64,000 bases of DNA, from contig JAEUKB010000098.1 in the NCBI GenBank assembly GCA_016794365.1, positions 62,001 to 126,000 of the forward strand, in the 5' to 3' direction. Made by a program: the position numbers and the translations under genes. This DNA is from Myxococcales bacterium. GTDB lineage: Bacteria; Myxococcota_A; Polyangia; Palsa-1104; JAEUJZ01. The notes beneath the pieces were generated by a model. That model was not told the origin of the DNA and made no database searches. It was given only the letters and a program-made list of their open reading frames with translations. Within the stretch, counting starts at the first letter, position 1. Each line of letters opens with the position of its first letter. Positions 16,225-25,188 of this stretch are shown in pieces.

Positions 16225-18288
16225 ATGTCGCTTTTGTTGCAAGCCCGTCGTCAGCTTGCTCCGCTCCTGCTCGTTTTTTCGTCTGTGGTCGCTGGCTGCG
16301 GAGACTACAGCATCTACAACGGACAGATGTCCGATCCGTGGGATCCCGGACCGCGCAAAGAAGGCTCGGGATACGGATCGGGCTCCGGCTCGGGAATGAT
16401 GCCGCCGCCACCGCCGATGTGCGATGTCAGCGAGCGTCGCTGCGAGCAAGTCTTCGTCTACAAAGGCATGGGCGGCACCACCACCAAAGGCGATGAAAAG
16501 GTCGTCGAGCTACGCGGCGACTACAAAGTCAATGGCTGGGTGATGGGCGACACGATGACCTTCGACGGCACCGCCTGGCGCGTCAAGGTCACCGTCCCGT
16601 GGATATCCAAGTTTATATATAAGTTCCGCATCGTGGACGCCTCCGGCAAAGAGAGCTGGATCGCTGATCCCGAAAACAACAACAAGGAATCGGACGGCTT
16701 TGGCGGCTTTAACTCCGTCGGAAGTGGCGTCACTTGTGCCAAGTACACCTGCGAAGCGCCGGCTCCGACGTGTTCTGCGACAGCGGGAGCGTTCGATTGG
16801 CGCGACGCTGTCATGTACTTTGTGTTCGTCGATCGCTTCTTCGACGGAAATCCTGCCAACAACATCCCGTATTCCGGCGGTGGTGTCGATCCATCGGCAA
16901 ACTGGAAAGGCGGCGACTGGGCGGGACTGCTGCAAAAGCTCAAAGACGGCTACTTCGAGTCACTCGGAGTCAACGCGCTGTGGCTTACGGTTCCGATGGA
17001 CAACACCGACGGGATCGGCATCGGCGACGACGGACGAAACTACACCGGCTATCACGGCTACTGGCCGCGCGATCTGACCAAGCCCGAGCGTCGCTTTGGC
17101 ACCGAGTCCGAGCTAAAAGCCGTCATCGCCGAGGCTCACAAGCGCGGAATCAAAGTCCTGGTCGATTACGCGATGAACCACGTTCACAAAGACTCGCCGG
17201 TCTACACGATGAACAAGAGCTGGTTCAATCCGCTCGATCTCGGCGGGGGACGACAGTGCATCTGCGGCTCGTCGGACTGTCCGTGGGAAGGCAGCAAAGC
17301 GTCGGTCTGCTGGTTCCGCGACTACTTGCCGGACTTTGACTTCAACAACGCAGCTGCGCGCAAGTTTTCCGTCGATAACGCGCTGTCGTGGATGCAAAAC
17401 TACGATCTGGACGGATTCCGGCTCGACGCGGTCAAGCACATTGAGCAGTCGTGGCTCACTGATCTACGCGATCGCATCACCAAAGATGTCGAACTGGTCA
17501 AAAAACAGCACATCTATCTCGTCGGTGAGACGTACACAGGCAATCGCGATCTGATCAAGTCGTTCATCGATCCGTGCAAAAAGCTCGACGGACAGTTCGA
17601 CTTCCCGCTGCGTGCGGAGCTGGCCAGCAAAGTCCTTCTCCGTCAGGGTCGAATGCAGGACTTGGTGAACTTTATGGACTCGAACGCCAACTTCTACGGA
17701 ACCGGGCTCAACTCGACGTTCATCGGCAACCACGACGTGCCGCGCTCGATTCACTTTGCGCAGAACTCGCCGCTGTGGAACGACGTGTGGGCCGGTGGCA
17801 AAGATCGCAACTTCGATCCAAATCGTCCCGGTGTCGTCGGAGAAATCGAAGCCTACGAGCGACTCGGGCTCTCGGTGGCGATCTTGATGACCAACAAAGG
17901 CGTTCCGCTCATCTACTACGGTGACGAAATTGGACTCGCAGGCGCAGGCGATCCCGACAACCGTCGCATGATGGACTGGAACAGCGGTGGCTATAACAGC
18001 GGACAAAAGTGGCTGCTTGATCGCATGAAAAAGCTCGGCGCAGTCCGCAAAGCACACAGCAGTCTCCGTCGAGGAAACCGCACTACGCTATCCCAGACCG
18101 ACGACACTTGGGTCTACAGCATGGTGGACGGTGCCGATACCGTTTATGTCGCGATCAATCGATCCGACTCAGCCAAGAGCGTCTCGGGCTTGCCCGCGAT
18201 GTCGCTCACCGATCAGATCAGCGGTGGCTCCGTCAGCGGTCCAACCATCAGCGTCCCTGCCCGAGGCTTTGTCATCCTTTCCAAATAG
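16225..18288 (+). CDS. Alpha-amylase family (GH13) lipoprotein
   Basis: A 687-residue secreted glycoside hydrolase. ATG at 16225 has AAGGAGG 6 bp upstream; the signal peptide ends SVVAGC (lipidated Cys25). After a Gly/Ser/Pro linker comes a starch-binding E-set-like domain (about 75-150, KVNGWVMGDTMTFDG ... WADPENN-type pattern), then the GH13 TIM barrel from about 190. All four conserved regions are present: DYAMNHVH, GFRLDAVKH with nucleophile Asp401, VGETYTG with acid/base Glu435, and IGNHDVPR with Asp504. A beta-sandwich C domain closes the protein. It should hydrolyse alpha-1,4 glucans at the cell surface. The exact specificity (amylase, neopullulanase or maltogenic) is not resolved. Confidence 0.9.
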   Translation: MSLLLQARRQLAPLLLVFSSVVAGCGDYSIYNGQMSDPWDPGPRKEGSGYGSGSGSGMMPPPPPMCDVSERRCEQVFVYKGMGGTTTKGDEKVVELRGDYKVNGWVMGDTMTFDGTAWRVKVTVPWISKFIYKFRIVDASGKESWIADPENNNKESDGFGGFNSVGSGVTCAKYTCEAPAPTCSATAGAFDWRDAVMYFVFVDRFFDGNPANNIPYSGGGVDPSANWKGGDWAGLLQKLKDGYFESLGVNALWLTVPMDNTDGIGIGDDGRNYTGYHGYWPRDLTKPERRFGTESELKAVIAEAHKRGIKVLVDYAMNHVHKDSPVYTMNKSWFNPLDLGGGRQCICGSSDCPWEGSKASVCWFRDYLPDFDFNNAAARKFSVDNALSWMQNYDLDGFRLDAVKHIEQSWLTDLRDRITKDVELVKKQHIYLVGETYTGNRDLIKSFIDPCKKLDGQFDFPLRAELASKVLLRQGRMQDLVNFMDSNANFYGTGLNSTFIGNHDVPRSIHFAQNSPLWNDVWAGGKDRNFDPNRPGVVGEIEAYERLGLSVAILMTNKGVPLIYYGDEIGLAGAGDPDNRRMMDWNSGGYNSGQKWLLDRMKKLGAVRKAHSSLRRGNRTTLSQTDDTWVYSMVDGADTVYVAINRSDSAKSVSGLPAMSLTDQISGGSVSGPTISVPARGFVILSK

Positions 18289-18344
18289 CCCGTCCACGAA
18301 AGCCACACACAGCGTAGTCCGGTCGCGATATAACCAAAGCTACG

Positions 18345-19841
18345 ATGTCTGAGGTCGCTTCCTCCGCCCCATCCCTGAAAAAGCATCCCTTCGCGAGCCC
18401 GTTCCGACGGGCCAAGATCGTCTGCACCATTGGACCGGCGAGCCGAACGCCCGAGGTCATTGGTCACCTGATCGACGAAGGAATGAACGTCGCTCGGCTC
18501 AACTTTTCACACGGCACCGTCGAGGATCATCGGCAGGTCTATCGTGCCATCCGCGAACAAGCCGCTCGTCGAGGCCGCGCCGTAGCGATCTTGCAAGATC
18601 TGCAAGGTCCGAAGATCCGCGTCGGCAAGATGAAGCCGGGCACCGTGCTCGAAGCGGGTACCGAGTTCGTCTTGACCACCGAGGAAATGATCGGCGATGC
18701 CGCCCGAGCCAGCGTCACGTATGAAGGGCTGCCGCGCGATGTAAGCCCCGGAAATGTCCTGCTTCTCGACGATGGACTGCTTCAGATCGAAGTCCTTTCC
18801 GTCGAAGGAAACGAAGTGGTTACGCGCGTGCTGATCGGCGGACCGCTGTCGAACAACAAGGGCATCAACCTGCCGGGAATTCGCGTCTCTGCTCCGTCGC
18901 TGCCCGAAAAAGATCTGGCCGATCTGATCGTCGGTCAGCAGTTCGGTGTCGATTTCTTGGCGCTGTCGTTTGTGCGCTCGGCGCAAGACATTCACGAGGC
19001 ACGCGCTGCGATTGCCGCCGCACGCAAGAACATTCCCGAAAGCAACAGCCGCCCACCGACGCTGATCATTGCCAAGATTGAAAAGCCCGAAGCGGTCGAG
19101 CACCTGGAAGAAATCATCGACGCAGCCGACGGAATCATGGTCGCGCGCGGGGATCTCGGTGTCGAGCTGGGACCGGAAAAAGTACCGCTCGTGCAAAAGG
19201 CAGCGATCGAGCTGGCCAACCAGCGCGCCAAGCTGGTGATCACCGCGACGCAGATGCTGGAATCGATGACGCAGAACGCGCGTCCGACGAGAGCCGAAGC
19301 GAGCGATGTTGCCAACGCGGTCATGGATGCAAGCGATGCGCTGATGCTGTCGGCAGAGTCTGCGTCGGGCAAGTATCCGCTCCTCGCGGTGCGCACGATG
19401 GATCGCATCATCCGTGAAGTCGAACAGAGCGAGCGCTACTTCAAGCTCCGTCACAAGCTCGACTGGCCGATGATTCGCGTGACATCAAACGCCGTCGCAC
19501 ATGCAGCGGTGGTTGCGTCGCGTCTCGTCGAAGCACCTGTGATTGTGGCGCTCAGCAACTCGGGCGGCGCAGCGCGACTCATCTCGGAATATCGTCCCGA
19601 AGCACTGCTGGTTGGCATGACATCAAGCACCGAGGTCTACAACCAGCTCGCCGCGTACTGGGGTGTACTGCCGATGATGGCACCGCAAGCCGACGACGAA
19701 GCGACGATGATTCGCTCGGTTCTGACGCTGCTGCGCGAGCAAGGCCTGGCCAAGAGCGGTCAGCACGTCATCTTGACGATGGCGATTCCGTTCCGATCGG
19801 GACTATCGACCAACACGATGCAGATTCACCGAGTCGAATAA
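18345..19841 (+). CDS. pyk: Pyruvate kinase
   Basis: A 498-residue pyruvate kinase that makes pyruvate and ATP from phosphoenolpyruvate and ADP at the end of glycolysis. The N-terminal AKIVCTIGPASRTPEVIGHL, MNVARLNFSHGT, LQDLQGPKIRVG and the catalytic ILIAKIEK-type stretch (LIIAKIEKPEAVEHLEEII) are intact, followed by GIMVARGDLGVELGPEKVP and ATQMLESM. The C-terminal allosteric domain is complete to about residue 496. The first 20 residues are a short Ser/Pro-rich extension. The gene is monocistronic-looking, with pcnB 21 bp after it. Confidence 0.95.
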   Translation: MSEVASSAPSLKKHPFASPFRRAKIVCTIGPASRTPEVIGHLIDEGMNVARLNFSHGTVEDHRQVYRAIREQAARRGRAVAILQDLQGPKIRVGKMKPGTVLEAGTEFVLTTEEMIGDAARASVTYEGLPRDVSPGNVLLLDDGLLQIEVLSVEGNEVVTRVLIGGPLSNNKGINLPGIRVSAPSLPEKDLADLIVGQQFGVDFLALSFVRSAQDIHEARAAIAAARKNIPESNSRPPTLIIAKIEKPEAVEHLEEIIDAADGIMVARGDLGVELGPEKVPLVQKAAIELANQRAKLVITATQMLESMTQNARPTRAEASDVANAVMDASDALMLSAESASGKYPLLAVRTMDRIIREVEQSERYFKLRHKLDWPMIRVTSNAVAHAAVVASRLVEAPVIVALSNSGGAARLISEYRPEALLVGMTSSTEVYNQLAAYWGVLPMMAPQADDEATMIRSVLTLLREQGLAKSGQHVILTMAIPFRSGLSTNTMQIHRVE

Positions 19842-19862
19842 CGAATCCACCGAGGGGAAACA

Positions 19863-21332
19863 TTGCAGCAGCCCCGAGGATGTGGTACGCCCCTCACCGG
19901 TATGTCTGCGCCGGTCATTCCGCTTGATCAAATCATCCCAGAAGCCCAAAAGGTGATTCGTCACCTGACGAGAAGTGGCCACAAGGCTTATCTCGTCGGT
20001 GGATGCGTCCGCGATCTGCTACTCGGTCGTACACCCAAGGACTTTGACATCGCCACCGACGCGACGCCCAGCGAAATTCGCGAGCTGTTCCGCAACTGTC
20101 GCATCATCGGTCGTCGCTTCCGACTCGCTCACATCATCTTCGGAAACAAGATCATCGAGACGGCGACCTTTCGCGCCAACCCTCGCGAAGAAGACGAAAA
20201 CGCGCCCGGCGACGAGCTGTACATCCATCGCGACAACGTCTTTGGCACCGCCGAACAGGACGCCAAGCGACGAGACTTCACTGTCAACGGGCTCTTTTAC
20301 GACATCGGCGCAGAAAAGGTCATCGATTACGTCGAAGGTCTGTCGGATCTGGCCAGTCGCTCGGTGCGCACCATCGGCGATCCCAATGTCCGTTTTCGCG
20401 AAGATCCCGTCCGCATGCTGCGCGCGGTCAAGTTCGCGGCGCGGCTCGGCTTCGACATCGAAGATCAGACCTATCGAGCGCTGCTCAGCCACGGCAAAGA
20501 GCTAGAAAAGAGCCCGGTCCCGCGCGTACTCGAAGAGATCTATCGGCTCCTTCGTGGCGGTGCAGCGGTGGAATCTCTGAACCTGCTCCGAGAGTGTGGT
20601 CTCCTCGACGTGCTTCTGCCCGAAGTGGCACCGCAGCTGATTGAACAGCCGGGACTGCTCGATCCGTATCTGCACGAGCTGGATCGTCACGTTGCCGACG
20701 GAGATATCCCGGTCAATGCCGTGCTGCTCGTCGCGCTGTTTTTGCCACAGCTATTGCCCGTGTTTGAAGCCGAGAGCCGCAAGCAGCCAGCTCCGCTCGA
20801 TTTCATCAGCGATCTGCTGCACCCGCTGTGCGCGCGACTGCGAGTTGCCCGTCGAGATGTCGATCAAGCCAAGCATCTTTTGCTGATTCAGCGTCGGATT
20901 GCACAGGCACGACAGCGCGGCGGAAAGCTGCCTCCCAGCATGTTTCACCGCGACGAGTTGCGACCGGCACAAGGTCTGCACGCGCTGGTTTACAAAGTGC
21001 AGCGACTCGCGCAGGGAATCAGCGACGCACAAGTCGCCCAAGAAATCGCCGACTGGCCACTCCCTGGTCCGTTTGTGCTCGGTGGAGAGAGTGAAGACGG
21101 TCGTCGCGACGCCGCCCCCGAGCGAGAACGCAAGCACAGTGATCGCCGACGCCGTCGTAGCTTCGACGAAGGAGAAAAAGAAAGAACTGCCCCGCCCGAA
21201 GCTGTCGTCGAAGACTCAATGCCTGCTTCTCGCGCAGCAAACTCCGGTGAATATGATCAGCTTCTCGACGAAGAAGAAGCTGCACTGGCTGCTTTCGTCG
21301 CTGCCATGCGCAGCGGTCGAGACGAAGACTAA
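19863..21332 (+). CDS. pcnB: Poly(A) polymerase / tRNA nucleotidyltransferase family protein (PcnB type)
   Basis: A 489-residue class II nucleotidyltransferase. A TTG start at 19863 is preferred because GAGGGG lies 5 bp upstream; the ATG at 19902 is the alternative and has no clear ribosome site. The active-site motif is YLVGGCVRDLLLGR followed by DFDIATD, with the PcnB-like RIIGRRFRLAHIIF, RRDFTVNGLFYD and RFREDPVRMLRAVKF. PcnB adds 3' poly(A) and marks RNAs for decay; CCA-adding enzymes share the fold. The last 70 residues are a disordered, alternately basic and acidic tail (DRRRRRSFDEGEKERTA; LLDEEEAAL), probably for RNA or protein contacts. A tRNA gene lacking an encoded CCA lies immediately downstream. 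Confidence 0.88.
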   Translation: MQQPRGCGTPLTGMSAPVIPLDQIIPEAQKVIRHLTRSGHKAYLVGGCVRDLLLGRTPKDFDIATDATPSEIRELFRNCRIIGRRFRLAHIIFGNKIIETATFRANPREEDENAPGDELYIHRDNVFGTAEQDAKRRDFTVNGLFYDIGAEKVIDYVEGLSDLASRSVRTIGDPNVRFREDPVRMLRAVKFAARLGFDIEDQTYRALLSHGKELEKSPVPRVLEEIYRLLRGGAAVESLNLLRECGLLDVLLPEVAPQLIEQPGLLDPYLHELDRHVADGDIPVNAVLLVALFLPQLLPVFEAESRKQPAPLDFISDLLHPLCARLRVARRDVDQAKHLLLIQRRIAQARQRGGKLPPSMFHRDELRPAQGLHALVYKVQRLAQGISDAQVAQEIADWPLPGPFVLGGESEDGRRDAAPERERKHSDRRRRRSFDEGEKERTAPPEAVVEDSMPASRAANSGEYDQLLDEEEAALAAFVAAMRSGRDED

Positions 21333-21384
21333 GCACCGCACCGCGCTCCGTCGGCCCAAATGTAGGAATTTCCTGAAGTATTTC

Positions 21385-21414
21385 TTGACGCTTGCGAGAG
21401 AGGTTTGGTAGTTG
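21385..21414 (+). promoter_or_regulatory. Candidate sigma-70 promoter of the tRNA gene
   Basis: TTGACG at 21385-21390 is a good -35 element; TAGTTG at 21409-21414 is a poor -10 element with 18 bp spacing. Transcription would begin near 21420, about 10 bp before the mature tRNA 5' end. Confidence 0.4.
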
Positions 21415-21429
21415 TGTCTCTCGTCGTTT

Positions 21430-21543
<114 letters not shown>

Positions 21544-21626
21544 ACACTCGGAAATGACGCACGCTTCGCTGCATTTTCCGATGCTGCCGTCGCAGTCTTG
21601 TCGGTGGGTTCTGCTAGTCTGCCGCC

Positions 21627-24548
21627 ATGTCTTCGCTCTACTTGGTGGACGGTTCTAACTTCCTGTTCCGAGCATTTCACGCGATGCCAATGATGGTGTC
21701 GTCGAAAGGTGTTCCGACGGGTGCGGTTCGCGGCTTTGCCTCGATGCTGCTGCGACTGATCGGCGAGCACAAGCCGACTCACCTGGCGGTGGTGTTCGAC
21801 GCTGGCGGCAAAGACAAGCGCGCCGAAAAGTTTCCGGCTTATAAGCAAAATCGCGCCGAGTGTCCCGTCGAACTGGTTCCACAGTTTGATCTGGCTGCCA
21901 AGCTGGTGTCCGCGATGGGCGTCGTCTGTCTGCAAGCGCGCGATGCAGAAGCTGACGATGTGATTGCGACGCTGGCCCGTCGAGCCGAACAGTCTGGCGA
22001 ACAAGTTGTCATTGTGTCGTCGGACAAAGATCTAATGCAGCTCTGTCGCGACGGACACATCCAGCTTCTGGACACGATGAAGGAAGAAGGTCGCGGCAAG
22101 CTGTTTGGCGAAGCGGAAGTCGTCGAAAAATGGGGCGTTCCTCCGTCGCAGCTCGGCGATGTGTTGGCGCTGATGGGTGACACCAGCGACAACCTGCCGG
22201 GCATTCCTGGCGTCGGGCCGAAGACCGCTGCGCAGCTCATTCAGCTGTTTGGCTCGCTCGAGGAGCTGATTCGTCGTCGCGAAGAAATCAGCGTCCGAGG
22301 CAAAGACAAGATCATCGCAGCGCTGTCGTCACATGAAGCACAGCTTCGTCTGGTTCGCGAGCTGGTTGCGCTCGATGAAAACCTCGATGGGCTGCCCTCG
22401 GTCGATTCGCTACATCGGCAGACCGTCGATCCACTGACGCTGCTGTCGCTGCTCAAAGAGCTGGAGTTTACGACGCTGTACAGACGGCTGGTGGCACCGG
22501 GAGGCATGCCCGGAATGCCCGATCTGTCCGACGCAGCCAAAGCCATCGAGTCCGGGTCCGTCCCAGAAGCCTCCGTTGCCGTGCCGTCTGCCCCAGCCAT
22601 GGCCGCGACGAGTCAAGCCGCAACGGATGTTGAGAGCCCAGCGCCGAGCCAGAGCGAAGCGGAAGCCCAAGCCCCAACCTTTGAGCTGATTCAGGCCATC
22701 GCAGCGACGGAAGGATCGCCACAGATCCTGCTTTGCGAAAAAGAGCTGGATCGCGCGGTGGTCACACTCAGACAGCAGCTTTCCGACGGTTCCGCAGCGC
22801 TGCTCGCACTGACGCCCGCTTGGTGCGACGACGGACACAGTGGTCATAATGCCCGGCTGTCGCCGCTGTGTGGGCTCGCGCTCTGCACCGCGAAGCAGCC
22901 GCCTTGGTATGTTCCGTTTGGGCATCGCTACCTGGGCGTAGAGCCGCAGCTTGGTCGAGAGCGCGTCGTCGAACTGCTGCGTCCAATCCTTGAGGATGCG
23001 CGCATTCCGAAAGCGGTCTACGGTGCCAAAGAGACGCAGCAAGCGCTGATCGGGCTCGGCATCCGACTGGACGGTTTGGTGACGGACCCGGCGCTGTGCT
23101 CGTATCTGCTCGACGCGGGCGAAGACCATACGCTCGGCGCCCTGTGTGGACGCACGCTGCCGACAGGTTATCCGGCGCTGCTGGAACGAAAAGCGGTCTG
23201 TCAGTCGGGCAAGCACACGCTCCGTCTGGATGCCGTCGAGATCCGTCGCGCTGCCGAGCTAACCTGCGGAGAAGTCCGTGCGACGCTGCTCCTCGGTGGC
23301 GAGCTGCTCAGTCGCTTACGTGGCCCTTCGCTGACGCTGCTGAATCAGCTAGAGCTTCCACTCTCGACGGTGCTGGCAGTCATGGAGGGCTACGGAATCA
23401 GCCTCGATACGTCGGTGCTACAGCAGCTCTCGACGGAAGTTGCGGCCAAGTTAGATGGACTCGAGACAGAGATCGAACGACAAGCGGGCACGCAGGTCAA
23501 CTTGAACTCTCCCAAGCAGCTGGCCGAGCTTCTGTTTGGAAAGCTGGGTCTGCCACCGATGAAAAAGACCAAAGGAAAGACTGGTCTGTCCGTCGATGCA
23601 GAGGTGCTGGAAGCGCTGGCCGCCGACTATCCCATTGCCGAACAGATCATGGAACATCGCAGCCTGACCAAGCTCAAGGGAACGTACATTGATGCGCTGC
23701 CACTGCTTGTCAGCAAACAGACCGGACGGCTTCACACCACCTATCAGCAAGTGGTTGCAGCGACGGGAAGACTGTCCTCGACTGATCCCAACCTACAGAA
23801 CATTCCGATTCGCAGTGAGCTGGGACAAAAAATCCGCGCAGCCTTTGTCGCAGCGCCCGGACATGTCTTGATTGCCGCCGACTATTCCCAGATCGAGCTG
23901 CGTGTGCTGGCTCATCTGTCTTCCGATCCGCTGCTCGTGGAAAGCTTTCGATCCGGAGAAGATGTTCACACGCGCACCGCGATCGAGATGTTCGGACCCG
24001 ATGAAGGAACACAGTCCGACAAGCGCCGCGCTGCCAAAATGATCAACTACGGAATCGTCTACGGACTGACGGACTACGGACTGGCCACGCGACTTCAGAT
24101 CGAGCGACGACTTGCCAAGAAGTACATTGAGGAATACTTCGCGCGCTATCACGGTGTCCGTTCCTTCATGGAAGAGCTGGTCAAGCGAGCGCGCAGCGAC
24201 GGAGGAGCCCGAACCCTACGGGGTCGCTTCCGTCCACTTCCTGATCTCACCAGCAAGAACTTTCCGCTGCGTGGCTATGCAGAGCGAATGGCCAAGAACA
24301 CTCCGATTCAAGGCACAGCGGCGGACATCCTCAAGCAAGCGATGATCGATGTCCAGCGCGTGCTTCAGGAACAGTTCCCGACGACCAAAATGCTGCTGAC
24401 GGTTCACGATGAGCTGGTCTTGGAAGCACCGATGGCCGATCAGGAATCGATCTGTGCGCTGGTGAAACAGACGATGGAGCGCGCAGAGTCGCTCTCTGTT
24501 CCGCTGGTCGTCGATGTCGGAGCCGCACAAAACTGGTCTGCGTGCTAG
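21627..24548 (+). CDS. polA: DNA polymerase I (5' nuclease active, proofreading domain degenerate)
   Basis: A 973-residue family A polymerase. Residues 1-300 are an intact 5' nuclease/FEN domain (LYLVDGSNFLFRAFHAM, FDAGGKDKRAEKFPAYKQNR, DKDLMQL, GIPGVGPKTA). Residues about 300-350 form a low-complexity Ala/Pro/Ser linker. The region corresponding to the 3'-5' exonuclease (about 350-510) lacks the DxE and other acidic metal ligands (LLALTPAWCDDG where E. coli has an FDTET motif), so proofreading is probably lost. The polymerase domain is complete: DYSQIELRVLAHLS (motif A), RRAAKMINYGIVYGL (motif B, with Tyr in place of Phe762 of E. coli) and TVHDELVLEA (motif C). It should handle Okazaki-fragment and repair synthesis. 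Confidence 0.95.
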   Translation: MSSLYLVDGSNFLFRAFHAMPMMVSSKGVPTGAVRGFASMLLRLIGEHKPTHLAVVFDAGGKDKRAEKFPAYKQNRAECPVELVPQFDLAAKLVSAMGVVCLQARDAEADDVIATLARRAEQSGEQVVIVSSDKDLMQLCRDGHIQLLDTMKEEGRGKLFGEAEVVEKWGVPPSQLGDVLALMGDTSDNLPGIPGVGPKTAAQLIQLFGSLEELIRRREEISVRGKDKIIAALSSHEAQLRLVRELVALDENLDGLPSVDSLHRQTVDPLTLLSLLKELEFTTLYRRLVAPGGMPGMPDLSDAAKAIESGSVPEASVAVPSAPAMAATSQAATDVESPAPSQSEAEAQAPTFELIQAIAATEGSPQILLCEKELDRAVVTLRQQLSDGSAALLALTPAWCDDGHSGHNARLSPLCGLALCTAKQPPWYVPFGHRYLGVEPQLGRERVVELLRPILEDARIPKAVYGAKETQQALIGLGIRLDGLVTDPALCSYLLDAGEDHTLGALCGRTLPTGYPALLERKAVCQSGKHTLRLDAVEIRRAAELTCGEVRATLLLGGELLSRLRGPSLTLLNQLELPLSTVLAVMEGYGISLDTSVLQQLSTEVAAKLDGLETEIERQAGTQVNLNSPKQLAELLFGKLGLPPMKKTKGKTGLSVDAEVLEALAADYPIAEQIMEHRSLTKLKGTYIDALPLLVSKQTGRLHTTYQQVVAATGRLSSTDPNLQNIPIRSELGQKIRAAFVAAPGHVLIAADYSQIELRVLAHLSSDPLLVESFRSGEDVHTRTAIEMFGPDEGTQSDKRRAAKMINYGIVYGLTDYGLATRLQIERRLAKKYIEEYFARYHGVRSFMEELVKRARSDGGARTLRGRFRPLPDLTSKNFPLRGYAERMAKNTPIQGTAADILKQAMIDVQRVLQEQFPTTKMLLTVHDELVLEAPMADQESICALVKQTMERAESLSVPLVVDVGAAQNWSAC

Positions 24549-24551
24549 CCA

Positions 24552-24712
24552 AATAAGAGACATATAAAACTCCTCTTATTAGCGAGCATCTACGGATCAA
24601 ACCAATAAGAAGCATGATAAATGCTTCTTATCTGATCACAGATAAGAGGCATATAAAACACTTCTTATTTGGACTGAGTCAAATAAGAAGCATGTGAAAT
24701 GCCTCTTATTTG
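24552..24712. repeat. Array of four related palindromic hairpins
   Basis: Four inverted repeats in 160 bp directly after polA. Hairpin 1: AATAAGAG (24552) with CTCTTATT ending 24580. Hairpin 2: ATAAGAAGCAT (24605-24615) with ATGCTTCTTAT (24621-24631). Hairpin 3: ATAAGAGG (24642) with CTTCTTAT ending 24668, one wobble. Hairpin 4: 24680-24693 with 24699-24712, one mismatch, flanked by CAAATAAG. The internal loops share GCATATAAAA-type sequence. It contains no gene. Multiple serial terminators, or a repetitive palindromic element, are the two readings. Confidence 0.9.
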
Positions 24713-24737
24713 CGGTGCTGTATACTATCCGCCCAGC

Positions 24738-25181
24738 GTGAGCAGTCGGGCTTCTTCATCCTCTGATCCCAGCGTGCTGTATTCGGATGAATACGTTCGT
24801 GTGCGGATCACCAACAGCGGCCTACTGGTCAGAGTGGAGCGAAGCGCTGTTCATCATCCAGATCGCGAAGCACTGCTTGCGTCCTATCGGAAGGTCATCG
24901 CTGCGATCGATCGCGGAGGTCGCCAAGGTCGCTCACTCTTGATCGATACCAGAGTGCCAGCTGGACGGAACGACAAGTGGTTCGAGGAAGCAATGTCGTG
25001 GGTGCGTCCTCGCATTGACTCTGGCTTTGTACGAGTGGGTGTGCTGATTCGCAGCGCCATGGGCGCCCTACAGATGCGACGACTGACCAGCGAAGACGGG
25101 CTCGAGCGAATCGTGGGAACCAATGAGGAAGAGCTGGTGGCGGCCCTCATCCAGGACTTGCCACCACGCCCACGAGGCTAG
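24738..25181 (+). CDS. Hypothetical protein with a STAS-like pattern
   Basis: A 147-residue soluble protein of unknown function. The GTG at 24738 is preferred because the in-frame ATG at 24699 falls inside the last palindrome; a TATACT box at 24721-24726 would then give an almost leaderless message. The alternating strand/helix pattern (VRVRITNSGLLVRVERSA, EALLASYRKVIAAID, RSLLIDTRVPAGRND, GFVRVGVLIRSAMGALQ) resembles STAS/SpoIIAA-type folds, as in small regulators of Myxococcota, but no phosphorylatable Ser motif can be assigned with confidence. It converges on nrdJ with a 7 bp gap. Confidence 0.65.
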   Translation: MSSRASSSSDPSVLYSDEYVRVRITNSGLLVRVERSAVHHPDREALLASYRKVIAAIDRGGRQGRSLLIDTRVPAGRNDKWFEEAMSWVRPRIDSGFVRVGVLIRSAMGALQMRRLTSEDGLERIVGTNEEELVAALIQDLPPRPRG

Positions 25182-25188
25182 GTGTAGG

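Noticed and set aside
24552..24712. CRISPR array at the palindromes
   Set aside because: The units are unequal palindromes without regular unique spacers, and no cas genes are present in the window.
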